From the NCBI GenBank assembly GCA_024683115.1, contig JAIKYM010000153.1, positions 1 through 6,032 on the forward strand: a DNA stretch of 6,032 nt, given 5' to 3'. The notes below the pieces were generated by a model. It made no database searches and was not told the origin of the DNA. It saw only the letters and a program-made list of their open reading frames with translations. The stretch comes from Bacilli bacterium. GTDB lineage: Bacteria; Bacillota_I; Bacilli_A; RF39; UBA660. Below are positions 1 to 5,638 of the stretch, piece by piece; positions within the stretch are counted from its first letter, which is position 1; every line of letters begins with the position of its first letter. Position numbers and translations under genes: made by a program.

Positions 1-1
1 T

Positions 2-3000
2 AGTAAATCATATACTATTCAATCAATTACTGATAACAATGCTAATGAAGCTATTAAATATGAATATGCAGATAGTATTAATAAAGTAATAGACGCAAAG
101 GCTTCTTTAGATGTATTAGTTAAAGTATCATATGTATCAGCTGTTGATGATATAACTAATAGAAGTCAATTAGATAATACTAGATTATCATTTGTTTTAT
201 CATCAGAAGATGGAGAAGTAAAAGGTGATGTTGAAGTTAATCCTACACCTGGACCTAAAACTGGTGATAGCATTTATTTCTATATAGCTTTATCTAGTAT
301 ATCTTTAATCGGTTTAATTGTACTTGTTAAAGTTCCTAAAAAGAAAACTTATATGGTATTGCTATTATTAATAACTCCTATTATTGTTAAAGCTTTATCA
401 ATTACATTCATAACTTCATTTAATAATAATATTCAATTCTTAGATAAGTTAGTTGTTAAAATTAATAACAATGGAACAGTAACCCAACAAACTATTAATT
501 ATAAATCTACTATATCTGAACCAATCCCAACTGAAAAAGATGGATATAATTTCATTGGATGGTTTAGTGGAAATACTGAATTTGATTTTGATGCACCTAT
601 TACAGGTGATGTTAATGTCGAAGGTAAATATGAGATTATTCCATATACTATATCTTATGAATTAAATGGTGGTACTGCAGATACAGTAAATACATATAAT
701 GTTGAAACTGAAACAATCACATTACCTCAACCAACTAAACAAGGATATGACTTTACTGGATGGACAGGTTCAAATGGTGAAACACCTGAATTAACTGTAA
801 CAATCGATAAAGGTTCAACCGGTGATAAGAGTTATGTTGCTAACTATACTGCTAGAACAGATACTCCTTATAAAGTTGTACATAAATATGAAACATTAAC
901 TGGAGAATATGATGAAATAGAATATCCTGAAACTGGAACTACTGATACAAATGTAACACCAGCTGTTATTAGTAAAACAGGTTATGATGATCCTAATACA
1001 CAAACAGTTAATATTGATGCAACTGGTGATACAGTTATAACTTATGAATATAAATTAAAGAGATTAACATTTACAGTTAGTGATAGAACTTATTTAACTA
1101 ATAATTCATCTGCAAATGGAACATATAGATATGGTGAAACAATTAGTTTACAAGCTGTTGAAAGACAAGATTACTTATTTAGGTGGAGTGATGATGATAC
1201 TAATTATCAAAAGTCATTTGTAATAACTGCTAATACTCAATTATCACTAATTTATACTTATAATAAATATGTAGTAACATTTAATGCTCAAAATGGAACA
1301 TGTAGTGAAGAAACAAGATTAATAATTAAGGGTAGTGAAATTGGAAATTTACCAACATGTACACCTCCAGATTATTATGAGTTTGTTGAATGGCAAGATG
1401 GTAATAAAAATGTAATAACAAGTTCTTATGTACCAACTGACGATATTGAGTTAACTGCAATCTATAGAAGTACTGATAAAGTTGTTACTTTTGATACTAT
1501 AGGTGGTAGTGCTGTATCTGTTGCAGTATTACATCAAAATGAAGCAATGGGAACTCTTCCTACTTCAACAAAAGATGATAAAGTATTTGCTGGATGGTAT
1601 TTAAATACTAATTATGCTAAAGAAGATAAAATTACTTCTGAATATGTACCAACCGATAGTATGATAGTTTATGCTAAATGGGATGACTATTTATGTGTAA
1701 AAGCTACTCAAATTCATAGTGATGTTTGTAAGGGAACAAATACATCTCAAGGATGTAGAGGCGCTGGAATGGCAGTAGATCAAGAATACACATATGGTAA
1801 TATTATAAGTTCTGATACATTAGTAGTTGGAGATGCTCTTGATTGTAATGTAGATGGAACAGGTTATAATCATAGATTCTATTATCTATACAATAAAGAT
1901 GGTAATGCAGTATTAATCTCTTATAACAACTATCAAGAAGATAATGGAGTAAGAGGACCAGGAAATACTAAGAACTATACATATAGTGTAGCTGAAAATT
2001 ATTTACCAACTACTACTGAGTGGCCAAATGTAAATGTAACATTTGATGATAAAGCGTCTAGATACTTAGATATGGATGATTTAACACAATTTACAGGAAA
2101 GACAACAGGACAACTAACATCTAGTAAAGTATTAGATCCATATATATTCTTATTTGAAAATACTTCTTACACAACTTTAAATCCTAGATCTACATATTGG
2201 ATTAAAGATTGGGTTTATAATGATACTACTCTAAGAGGCAGAATTCATAAAAATAGTAGACAAGTTGTTGAAATCCCTTCAGATCAATTTGAAACAAATG
2301 TTAACTCTGTTAGACCTGTAATCGAAGTTCCTACTGAATATATAAATGATCAATATGTTGTTAAATTTGATTATCAAGTTGGAAGTGAATATGTAAGAGT
2401 TAAGAAGGGGGCTAGTCTTGGAACTTTACCAACTCCAACAAATGGTACAAGTGTAATAGATGGTTGGTATACTACTGATTCATATCAAACTAAAATTAAT
2501 GCAGAAACTGTACCAATTGGTTATGTTACTTATTATGCTAAATGGGTTAAAAGTGTTAGTGATGTAACACTTCAACAAGATACATTTATGATTCAAGCAG
2601 GTTCAACCGATAATATTGTTATGAATTATACAGGTGAACTTGAAGAATATACATTAACATCTAATAACGAAAATATAGTAACTGTTTCACAAGATGGAAC
2701 AATTACAGCTCAAGGTGCTGGAACTACAACAATTACATTGCAAGGTTTAAAATCTAATGCTACTGTTACAATTAACGTAACAGTAGTATTAACTTCAACT
2801 AATGTCACAGTAGTATTTAATACTCAAGGCGGAAGTGCTGTTGTTGATGCAAGTGTTCCTAAGAATACTACTATAGGTACACTTCCAACAACAGAGTTAT
2901 CTGATAACATTTTTGATGGATGGTACACTGATACAACTTATACTGAAAAAGTTACAGAAGAAACTATAATAGTAGATGATACAACATTCTTTGCTAGATG

Positions 3001-5023
3001 GATTCCTGAAAATGCAGTTGCTGAAGCTAATGGTCAATTCTTTACAAGTTTATCAACCGCAATGACAAATGCTAATCCTAACTCAACAGTTAAGATTTTA
3101 AAAGATATTTCGTCAATCCCAAATATTGATATAAAGAAAGATTTAACTATTGATTTAAATAAACATACAATTGCAAGTACTGGACGTGCATTCCAAGTAT
3201 TTGCTAATGTAGAAATTAAGAATGGTACAATTACTACAAATGGTGGATCTGGTGCAATCGATGTAGTAGCAAATGATACATATCATGGTAAATTAATAAT
3301 GAACAGTGGAAAAATTATTGCTACAGGTACTAGACAAGCTATTTATATAAGTGGTGGTGACCTTGAATTTGGTGGTAATGCATTTGCTAGTGCTAAGGCT
3401 GATGGTTCAAATGCACAACATAGAGCTACAATACATCTTGTATCAGGTACTGCAACAATTACTGGTGGAGAGATTGTTTCTGATAAATCAAGTAATTCAT
3501 ATGGTATAAGTGTTAATGATGGTACATTAGTAATTGGTACTAAAGATGGAAGATATGACAAAGATGCAGTAAAAATTATGGCTAATACCAACGGTATTAT
3601 TTCCGATGTTGAATACTCAATTTATGATGGAACTGTTATTGGTAAAATAAATCCTACTAATAATGAAAGTTTGATAACTGGAACTGAAGATGGAGCTACA
3701 AAAGTAACAGAAGTTGACGAGTATCCAATGTTGTATTATACGATGACAATAACTCAACATTTGATCAATTTAGATCCAAATGGTGGAACTGTTGATTATA
3801 ATGTAATCCTTGTTGATATGGGTAGTGCAATTAATGATTTACCAACTCCAACAAGAGGAAAATATACATTTGCTGGATGGTATGATGAAAATGAACAATT
3901 AGTTACAACAGCTACTGTTCCTACAGGTGATATGAATTTGACGGCTAGATGGACTTATACTTCAAATGATAATATTCAAACATTTAATATGACAAATGAA
4001 GTTATGAGTGAATATTTTGATAAAATATCTACATGGAAGAGCAATCAATCAACATTACAGGCTAGCATGTATGAAAACTTTAACGCATATAATTGTAAGT
4101 GTAATGAAAAAACATGTAACACAGCTGGAACTGAATTATGTGATAAACCTTTAGGATATCAAACTGCAGATGATAACGTAACAGTTTACTTATCAAATGA
4201 AACTACTAAAGTTAAAGGTGATGAAGCAACTTACGTAACTGTTAAAGATGGAAAGATTTATAATATGATTCCTGGTGAAACTTATTATTGGGAATCTAAT
4301 ACAGATAGTACTGTATATGGTTATGTAAAAGCTGAAGGTACTAGAAGAATAATTGATGTAGATGGTGTTCGTAATGTTCGTGATTTAGGTGGCTTAAGAG
4401 TTGACCTAGATAAAGATGGTAATCCAGATGGAACACTTAAATATGGTAGATTATTCAGAGGTGAAAAAATTTGGAATGATAGTAACAATGTAACTCAATT
4501 ACGTAAGTTAGGTATTAATGAAGAAGTTGATTTAAGATCTGCTTCTGAAAGATCTAATGGAGAAGTTAAGTTTAATGATAACTTCAAACAAAGAGAAATT
4601 ATACATTATCAATTAAATTTTGAAACTCAAAGAACTAACTATGATCTTGCAAGAAATACTGTTATAGAAGTAATGCAAGATATAATCGAAGAAAAAGAAA
4701 ATCCAAATGTTATCTATTTCCATTGTAGAATAGGTACAGATAGAACTGGTACATTAGCATATATCCTTGAAGGATTACTTGGAGTAATGCAAGAAGATAT
4801 GCTAGAAGACTATGAGTTATCTTATTTCTTCGGATTAGTAAATAGACATAGATACTATAGTTATGATGCATCTTCATCAGATAGTAAAGATAAAAAGTTT
4901 GTTTATATGTATAATATTATGTCTAATGCAGATGAAGTTTATGAATGGTTTATGCTAGGATCAACTGATCAAGATGCTGACAATGCTTTAATAGCTGCAT
5001 TTAGACAAGCAATGATTAAATAA
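2..5023 (+). CDS. Giant modular surface protein with InlB repeats and C-terminal tyrosine phosphatase (5' partial)
   Basis: The frame is open from the left edge to TAA at 5021-5023, so the true start lies upstream. The first Met codon, at 353, sits inside a hydrophobic hairpin, has only A-rich sequence before it and no Shine-Dalgarno, and is preceded by 117 sense codons in frame. Residue numbers here count from that Met. Visible modules: beta-sandwich-like tail and PKTGD motif (before residue 1), membrane hairpin (to about 20), InlB B-repeats (32-93, 98-167, 306-371, 376-443, 668-731, 817-883, 1135-1200), MucBP-like module (172-233), divergent InlB repeat (235-303), DUF6273-like domain (446-663), Big_2 (736-811), beta-helix-like region (886-1130), Cys-rich/Fn3-like linker (1205-1328) and tyrosine phosphatase (1329-1556). 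InlB-type and Big_2 modules are typical of exported Firmicutes adhesins, so the protein probably forms a stalk carrying the enzyme outside the cell. Its substrate is unknown. There is no C-terminal anchor. An alternative reading is two proteins divided near 353. Confidence 0.85.
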   Translation, partial: SKSYTIQSITDNNANEAIKYEYADSINKVIDAKASLDVLVKVSYVSAVDDITNRSQLDNTRLSFVLSSEDGEVKGDVEVNPTPGPKTGDSIYFYIALSSISLIGLIVLVKVPKKKTYMVLLLLITPIIVKALSITFITSFNNNIQFLDKLVVKINNNGTVTQQTINYKSTISEPIPTEKDGYNFIGWFSGNTEFDFDAPITGDVNVEGKYEIIPYTISYELNGGTADTVNTYNVETETITLPQPTKQGYDFTGWTGSNGETPELTVTIDKGSTGDKSYVANYTARTDTPYKVVHKYETLTGEYDEIEYPETGTTDTNVTPAVISKTGYDDPNTQTVNIDATGDTVITYEYKLKRLTFTVSDRTYLTNNSSANGTYRYGETISLQAVERQDYLFRWSDDDTNYQKSFVITANTQLSLIYTYNKYVVTFNAQNGTCSEETRLIIKGSEIGNLPTCTPPDYYEFVEWQDGNKNVITSSYVPTDDIELTAIYRSTDKVVTFDTIGGSAVSVAVLHQNEAMGTLPTSTKDDKVFAGWYLNTNYAKEDKITSEYVPTDSMIVYAKWDDYLCVKATQIHSDVCKGTNTSQGCRGAGMAVDQEYTYGNIISSDTLVVGDALDCNVDGTGYNHRFYYLYNKDGNAVLISYNNYQEDNGVRGPGNTKNYTYSVAENYLPTTTEWPNVNVTFDDKASRYLDMDDLTQFTGKTTGQLTSSKVLDPYIFLFENTSYTTLNPRSTYWIKDWVYNDTTLRGRIHKNSRQVVEIPSDQFETNVNSVRPVIEVPTEYINDQYVVKFDYQVGSEYVRVKKGASLGTLPTPTNGTSVIDGWYTTDSYQTKINAETVPIGYVTYYAKWVKSVSDVTLQQDTFMIQAGSTDNIVMNYTGELEEYTLTSNNENIVTVSQDGTITAQGAGTTTITLQGLKSNATVTINVTVVLTSTNVTVVFNTQGGSAVVDASVPKNTTIGTLPTTELSDNIFDGWYTDTTYTEKVTEETIIVDDTTFFARWIPENAVAEANGQFFTSLSTAMTNANPNSTVKILKDISSIPNIDIKKDLTIDLNKHTIASTGRAFQVFANVEIKNGTITTNGGSGAIDVVANDTYHGKLIMNSGKIIATGTRQAIYISGGDLEFGGNAFASAKADGSNAQHRATIHLVSGTATITGGEIVSDKSSNSYGISVNDGTLVIGTKDGRYDKDAVKIMANTNGIISDVEYSIYDGTVIGKINPTNNESLITGTEDGATKVTEVDEYPMLYYTMTITQHLINLDPNGGTVDYNVILVDMGSAINDLPTPTRGKYTFAGWYDENEQLVTTATVPTGDMNLTARWTYTSNDNIQTFNMTNEVMSEYFDKISTWKSNQSTLQASMYENFNAYNCKCNEKTCNTAGTELCDKPLGYQTADDNVTVYLSNETTKVKGDEATYVTVKDGKIYNMIPGETYYWESNTDSTVYGYVKAEGTRRIIDVDGVRNVRDLGGLRVDLDKDGNPDGTLKYGRLFRGEKIWNDSNNVTQLRKLGINEEVDLRSASERSNGEVKFNDNFKQREIIHYQLNFETQRTNYDLARNTVIEVMQDIIEEKENPNVIYFHCRIGTDRTGTLAYILEGLLGVMQEDMLEDYELSYFFGLVNRHRYYSYDASSSDSKDKKFVYMYNIMSNADEVYEWFMLGSTDQDADNALIAAFRQAMIK
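5..226 (+). other. Tail of a TasA/camelysin-like beta-sandwich domain (tentative)
   Basis: The first visible residues of the large protein read as alternating beta strands. They include 'KYEYADSINKVIDAKASLDV' and 'VKVSYVSAVDDITNR'. This pattern recalls the end of SipW-dependent (TasA/camelysin-type) exported domains in gut Bacilli, where a strand is followed by a ligand-like 'NR..' turn and a last strand. The similarity is from memory of the family style and the domain is cut by the window edge, so the call is weak. It does show that real, structured coding sequence precedes the Met at 353. Confidence 0.35.
242..403 (+). other. Sortase-like PKTGD motif plus two-helix membrane hairpin inside the ORF
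   Basis: The frame encodes a Pro-rich stretch ending in P-K-T-G-D (254-268). A hydrophobic helix of about 20 residues follows (269-328), then a basic loop with K-V-P-K-K-K (329-346). This is the usual layout of a Gram-positive C-terminal sorting signal, with LPXTG/NPKTG-like motif, helix and positive tail, except that no stop codon follows. A second hydrophobic stretch (350-403) comes next and ends in V-K-A-L-S, which fits the small-residue -3/-1 rule for signal peptidase I. The order is that of a sorting signal followed by a signal peptide. If uncleaved, the pair would form a hairpin with the lysine loop in the cytoplasm and both flanking parts outside. Confidence 0.65.
446..853 (+). repeat. 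InlB B-repeats 1 and 2
   Basis: These are two tandem Listeria-Bacteroides (Flg_new/InlB B) repeats. The first carries 'GYNFIGWFSG' and closes on 'EGKYE'. The second carries the hallmark 'LNGGT', then 'P.PTKQGYDFTGW', and closes on 'YVANYTA'. These beta-grasp-like modules are usual building blocks of secreted Firmicutes proteins. The DNA copies are diverged, so this is an old duplication and not a recent expansion. Confidence 0.85.
866..1051 (+). other. MucBP-like module
   Basis: Residues 172-233 start with 'YKVVHKYETLTGEY', pass through 'TGTTDTNVTP' and 'KTGYDDPNTQTVNI', and end in 'TVITYEY'. The order of strand, Thr/Gly turn, 'GY', and closing V-x-Y-x-Y strand matches MucBP-like modules that often sit between InlB repeats in surface proteins. 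Mucin binding is known for only some members and is not shown here. Confidence 0.5.
1055..1261 (+). repeat. Divergent InlB B-repeat
   Basis: Residues 235-303 contain 'NGTYRYGETISLQAV' followed by 'YLFRWSDD' and a closing strand 'ITANTQLSLIYTY'. The 'G.Y.YG..v.l.A' plus 'F..Ws' pattern is that of the divergent InlB B-repeat family, which is distinct from the classical 'LNGG ... GW' repeats on both sides. It probably serves as a spacer in the stalk. Confidence 0.6.
1268..1681 (+). repeat. InlB B-repeats 3 and 4
   Basis: Two classical repeats lie at residues 306-371 and 376-443. The first has 'VVTFNAQNGTC', 'IGNLPTC' and a degenerate 'YEFVEW'; its two cysteines (317 and 336) could form a disulfide. 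The second is canonical, with 'VVTFDTIGGSAV', 'MGTLPTSTKDDKVFAGWY' and 'VYAKW'. The 15-bp stretch at 1586-1600 recurs exactly at 3869-3883 in the last repeat. Confidence 0.85.
1688..2341 (+). other. DUF6273-like extracellular domain with four cysteines
   Basis: Residues 446-663 open with 'LCVKATQIHSDVCKGT' and 'QGCRGAG'. They continue through 'DALDCNVDGTGYNHRFYYL', 'LPTTTEWPNV' and a Trp-rich 'YWIKDWVYN', and end in 'SVRPVIEVP'. The ending 'VRPVIEVP', the 'LPTT..WPNV' motif and the 'RFYYL' strand are shared, in my recollection, by an uncharacterised domain (DUF6273-type) that recurs between InlB repeats in gut Bacilli surface proteins. Function is unknown. The cysteines at 448, 459, 468 and 498 make two disulfides possible. 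Confidence 0.5.
2354..2545 (+). repeat. InlB B-repeat 5
   Basis: Residues 668-731 form a slightly degenerate repeat: 'YVVKFDYQVGSE' replaces the usual 'F..NGG', then come 'LGTLPTPTNG', 'IDGWYTTD' and 'YYAKW'. It joins the DUF6273-like domain to the Ig-like domain. A 16-bp stretch (2426-2441) is identical to 3839-3854 in the last repeat. Confidence 0.8.
2558..2785 (+). other. Big_2 bacterial Ig-like domain
   Basis: Residues 736-811 read 'VTLQQDTFMIQAGSTDNI', then 'SNNENIVTVSQDGTITAQGA' and 'GTTTITLQ', closing with 'ATVTINVTV'. The 'S.n..ivtV..dG.ita...G.atIt' core is diagnostic of Big_2 (BID_2) domains of bacterial surface proteins. It is probably structural here. Confidence 0.85.
2801..3001 (+). 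repeat. InlB B-repeat 6
   Basis: Residues 817-883 form a canonical repeat: 'VVFNTQGGSAV', 'IGTLPTTELSDNIFDGWYTD' and 'FFARW'. It leads directly into the beta-helix-like region. Confidence 0.85.
3008..3742 (+). other. Right-handed beta-helix-like region
   Basis: Residues 886-1130 begin with 'AEANGQFFTSLSTAMTNA' and 'STVKILKDI', the usual entry to pectate-lyase-like beta helices in Gram-positive surface proteins. Short repeating strand-turn units follow, such as 'LTIDLNKHTI', 'VEIKNGTITTNGG', 'LIMNSGKIIATG', 'ATITGGEIVS' and 'LVIGTKDG'. These units are rich in Gly, Asn, Thr and Ile, as expected for stacked coils. No lyase or hydrolase catalytic set could be picked out, so a structural or binding role is more likely than an enzyme. 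Confidence 0.65.
3755..3952 (+). repeat. InlB B-repeat 7 (last)
   Basis: Residues 1135-1200 form a canonical repeat: 'INLDPNGGTVDY', 'INDLPTPTRGKYTFAGWYDE' and 'MNLTARW'. It is the last stalk module before the enzyme part and shares exact 15- and 16-bp DNA stretches with repeats 4 and 5. Confidence 0.9.
3965..4336 (+). other. Cys-rich linker and Fn3-like module before the phosphatase
   Basis: Residues 1205-1240 look helical. They are followed by a knot with four cysteines in 16 residues (1248, 1250, 1255 and 1263). Next comes a beta-rich stretch with 'NVTVYLSNETT', 'DGKIYNMIPGETYYW' and 'YGYVKAEGTRRI'. The 'y.L.pGttYYW' turn is typical of Fn3-like modules placed before exported phosphatase domains of gut bacteria. 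It probably positions the enzyme relative to the stalk. Confidence 0.5.
4337..5020 (+). other. Tyrosine-phosphatase domain (Y_phosphatase3 / MptpB-LipA-like)
   Basis: Residues 1329-1556 carry the ordered motifs of this family: 'NVRDLGGL' (1341-1348), 'GRLFRGEKI' (1365-1373), 'LRKLGINEEVDLRSASER' (1383-1400) and the P-loop 'HCRIGTDRTG' (1457-1466). Cys1458 is the expected nucleophile, Arg1464 binds phosphate, and Asp1463 matches the P-loop aspartate thought to act in catalysis in MptpB-type enzymes. 'LEGLLGV' and a 'DYELS' helix follow, as in relatives. All key residues are present, so the domain should be active. Family members act on phosphotyrosine or other phosphoesters, including phosphoinositides; the substrate here is unknown. 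The domain runs to the last residue of the protein. Confidence 0.9.
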
Positions 5024-5050
5024 AAGTATTACATTTGTAATACTTTTTTT
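5022..5050 (+). terminator. Rho-independent terminator of the large surface-protein gene
   Basis: An 11-bp perfect stem pairs 5022-5032 with 5037-5047, with a 4-nt loop ATTT. The stem runs into a T tract ending at 5050. It starts within the TAA stop codon of the surface-protein gene, so the gene ends its own transcript with no trailer. Confidence 0.9.
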
Positions 5051-5051
5051 A

Positions 5052-5072
5052 TGCTATAATATCTTCGAGGTG
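5052..5072 (+). promoter_or_regulatory. Extended -10 promoter and ribosome binding site of the DUF488-like gene
   Basis: TGCTATAAT at 5052-5060 is a perfect -10 hexamer (5055-5060) with a TGn extension. No good -35 is seen 16-18 nt upstream, where the terminator lies, which fits an extended -10 promoter. The expected start of transcription, about 7 nt downstream, falls at or next to the GAGGTG ribosome binding site (5067-5072). That site stands 5 nt before the ATG. The leader would then be only about 11 nt. Confidence 0.7.
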
Positions 5073-5077
5073 TTATC

Positions 5078-5587
5078 ATGAGTAATATTATTTTAGGTAC
5101 AGGTAATTATCAAAATGTTAAAAGTGGTAATACAGTTTCAATAACAGGTGATGGAGGAAATGCTTGGGGTTACTTTGGACCTTCATATAAAAAGTTAGCA
5201 CCAAGGTTAGTTACCTATACACCTTATGCAGAAAAACTAAATCAATTAAATGAATTAAAAAATGATATTAATAAAATAAAAGAATATTTAGCGTATCGAA
5301 AACAAATAGAAGATGAATACATAGCATCTTTTTATGAAACTAGATTAAAAGATTTAGATCCATATGAATTATTAGAAATATTGCATAATAAATTTGGAGA
5401 TAATATTATTCTTTTGTGTCATGAACCAATTGATGAATTCTGTCACAGAAGATTATTAGCTGATTGGTTAGAACTAACTACAGGCAATTATATACCAGAG
5501 GTAAGTGTAACAGAAGATGGTGTAATAACAAAAATAGAACCTATTAGATATAAGAATAGATTAAGAGATTATATTAATAAAATATAA
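5078..5587 (+). CDS. DUF488-like protein, 169 aa
   Basis: The N-terminal part has 'GPSYKKLAP' (34-42), a helical and charged middle (about 53-92) and 'LKDLDPYELLEIL' (90-102). The signature 'ILLCHEPIDEFCHRRLLADW' follows at 111-130. The pair L-L-C-x-E ... F-C-H-R, with Cys114, Cys122, His123 and Arg124, is the hallmark of the DUF488 family, and the length is normal for it. Family members are small cytoplasmic proteins of unknown biochemical role; the conserved Cys/His/Arg suggest a catalytic or binding site, but this is not established. There is no signal peptide or membrane segment. The start is supported by GAGGTG 5 nt upstream. A terminator before it and its own promoter indicate a separate transcript, so there is no evidence of a link to the surface protein. 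Confidence 0.85.
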   Translation: MSNIILGTGNYQNVKSGNTVSITGDGGNAWGYFGPSYKKLAPRLVTYTPYAEKLNQLNELKNDINKIKEYLAYRKQIEDEYIASFYETRLKDLDPYELLEILHNKFGDNIILLCHEPIDEFCHRRLLADWLELTTGNYIPEVSVTEDGVITKIEPIRYKNRLRDYINKI

Positions 5588-5595
5588 TCTTTTTT
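5563..5595 (+). terminator. AT-rich terminator overlapping the end of the DUF488-like gene
   Basis: A stem pairs 5563-5575 with 5581-5593 (13 bp including one G-U pair) around a 5-nt loop and runs into T6 (5590-5595). The hairpin includes the last codons and the TAA stop at 5585-5587. It is stable in length but has a single G-C pair, so efficiency may be modest. Confidence 0.6.
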
Positions 5596-5606
5596 ATTTA
5601 TATATA

Positions 5607-5634
5607 TGATATAATATTAAACTGATGTGGTGAT
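5607..5634 (+). promoter_or_regulatory. Extended -10 promoter and ribosome binding site of the last gene
   Basis: TGATATAAT at 5607-5615 is a perfect -10 hexamer (5610-5615) with a TGn extension. As for the preceding gene, no convincing -35 is present. The expected transcription start is near 5622. The ribosome binding site GGTGAT (5629-5634) is complementary to the 16S tail and lies 4 nt before the ATG at 5639. The layout of terminator, extended -10 and very short leader copies that at 5022-5078. Confidence 0.65.
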
Positions 5635-5638
5635 TTAT

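Noticed and set aside
3343..3591. Open frame of 82 codons on the - strand
   Set aside because: It lies wholly inside the beta-helix part of the large gene, has no ribosome binding site or recognisable domain, and its Ser/Pro/Val-rich content is what the complement of Gly/Thr/Asn-rich codons gives.
1586..3883. Short exact DNA repeats (15 bp at 1586-1600 and 3869-3883; 16 bp at 2426-2441 and 3839-3854)
   Set aside because: They encode the same conserved positions of InlB repeats and are explained by protein-level repetition, not by a mobile element or CRISPR-like array.
4721..4750. PTP-like phytase (inositol hexakisphosphate phosphatase) assignment
   Set aside because: The classical PTP-like phytase loop has the form HC(E/Q)AGxGR. 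Here it is HCRIGTDR, and the flanking NVRDLGG/GRLFRG motifs belong to the Y_phosphatase3 group. Inositol phosphate activity is still possible but cannot be called from the motif.
353..5023. Large gene starting at ATG 353 as a complete protein
   Set aside because: The frame is open to the left edge, there is no ribosome binding site at 353, and the upstream sequence encodes a coherent domain and motif. It is kept only as an alternative boundary of a fused second protein.
5032..5040. Possible -35 box (TTGTAA) before the DUF488-like gene
   Set aside because: The spacing to the -10 is 14 nt, too short for a standard promoter, and the bases are part of the terminator stem. The TGn extension explains the promoter better.
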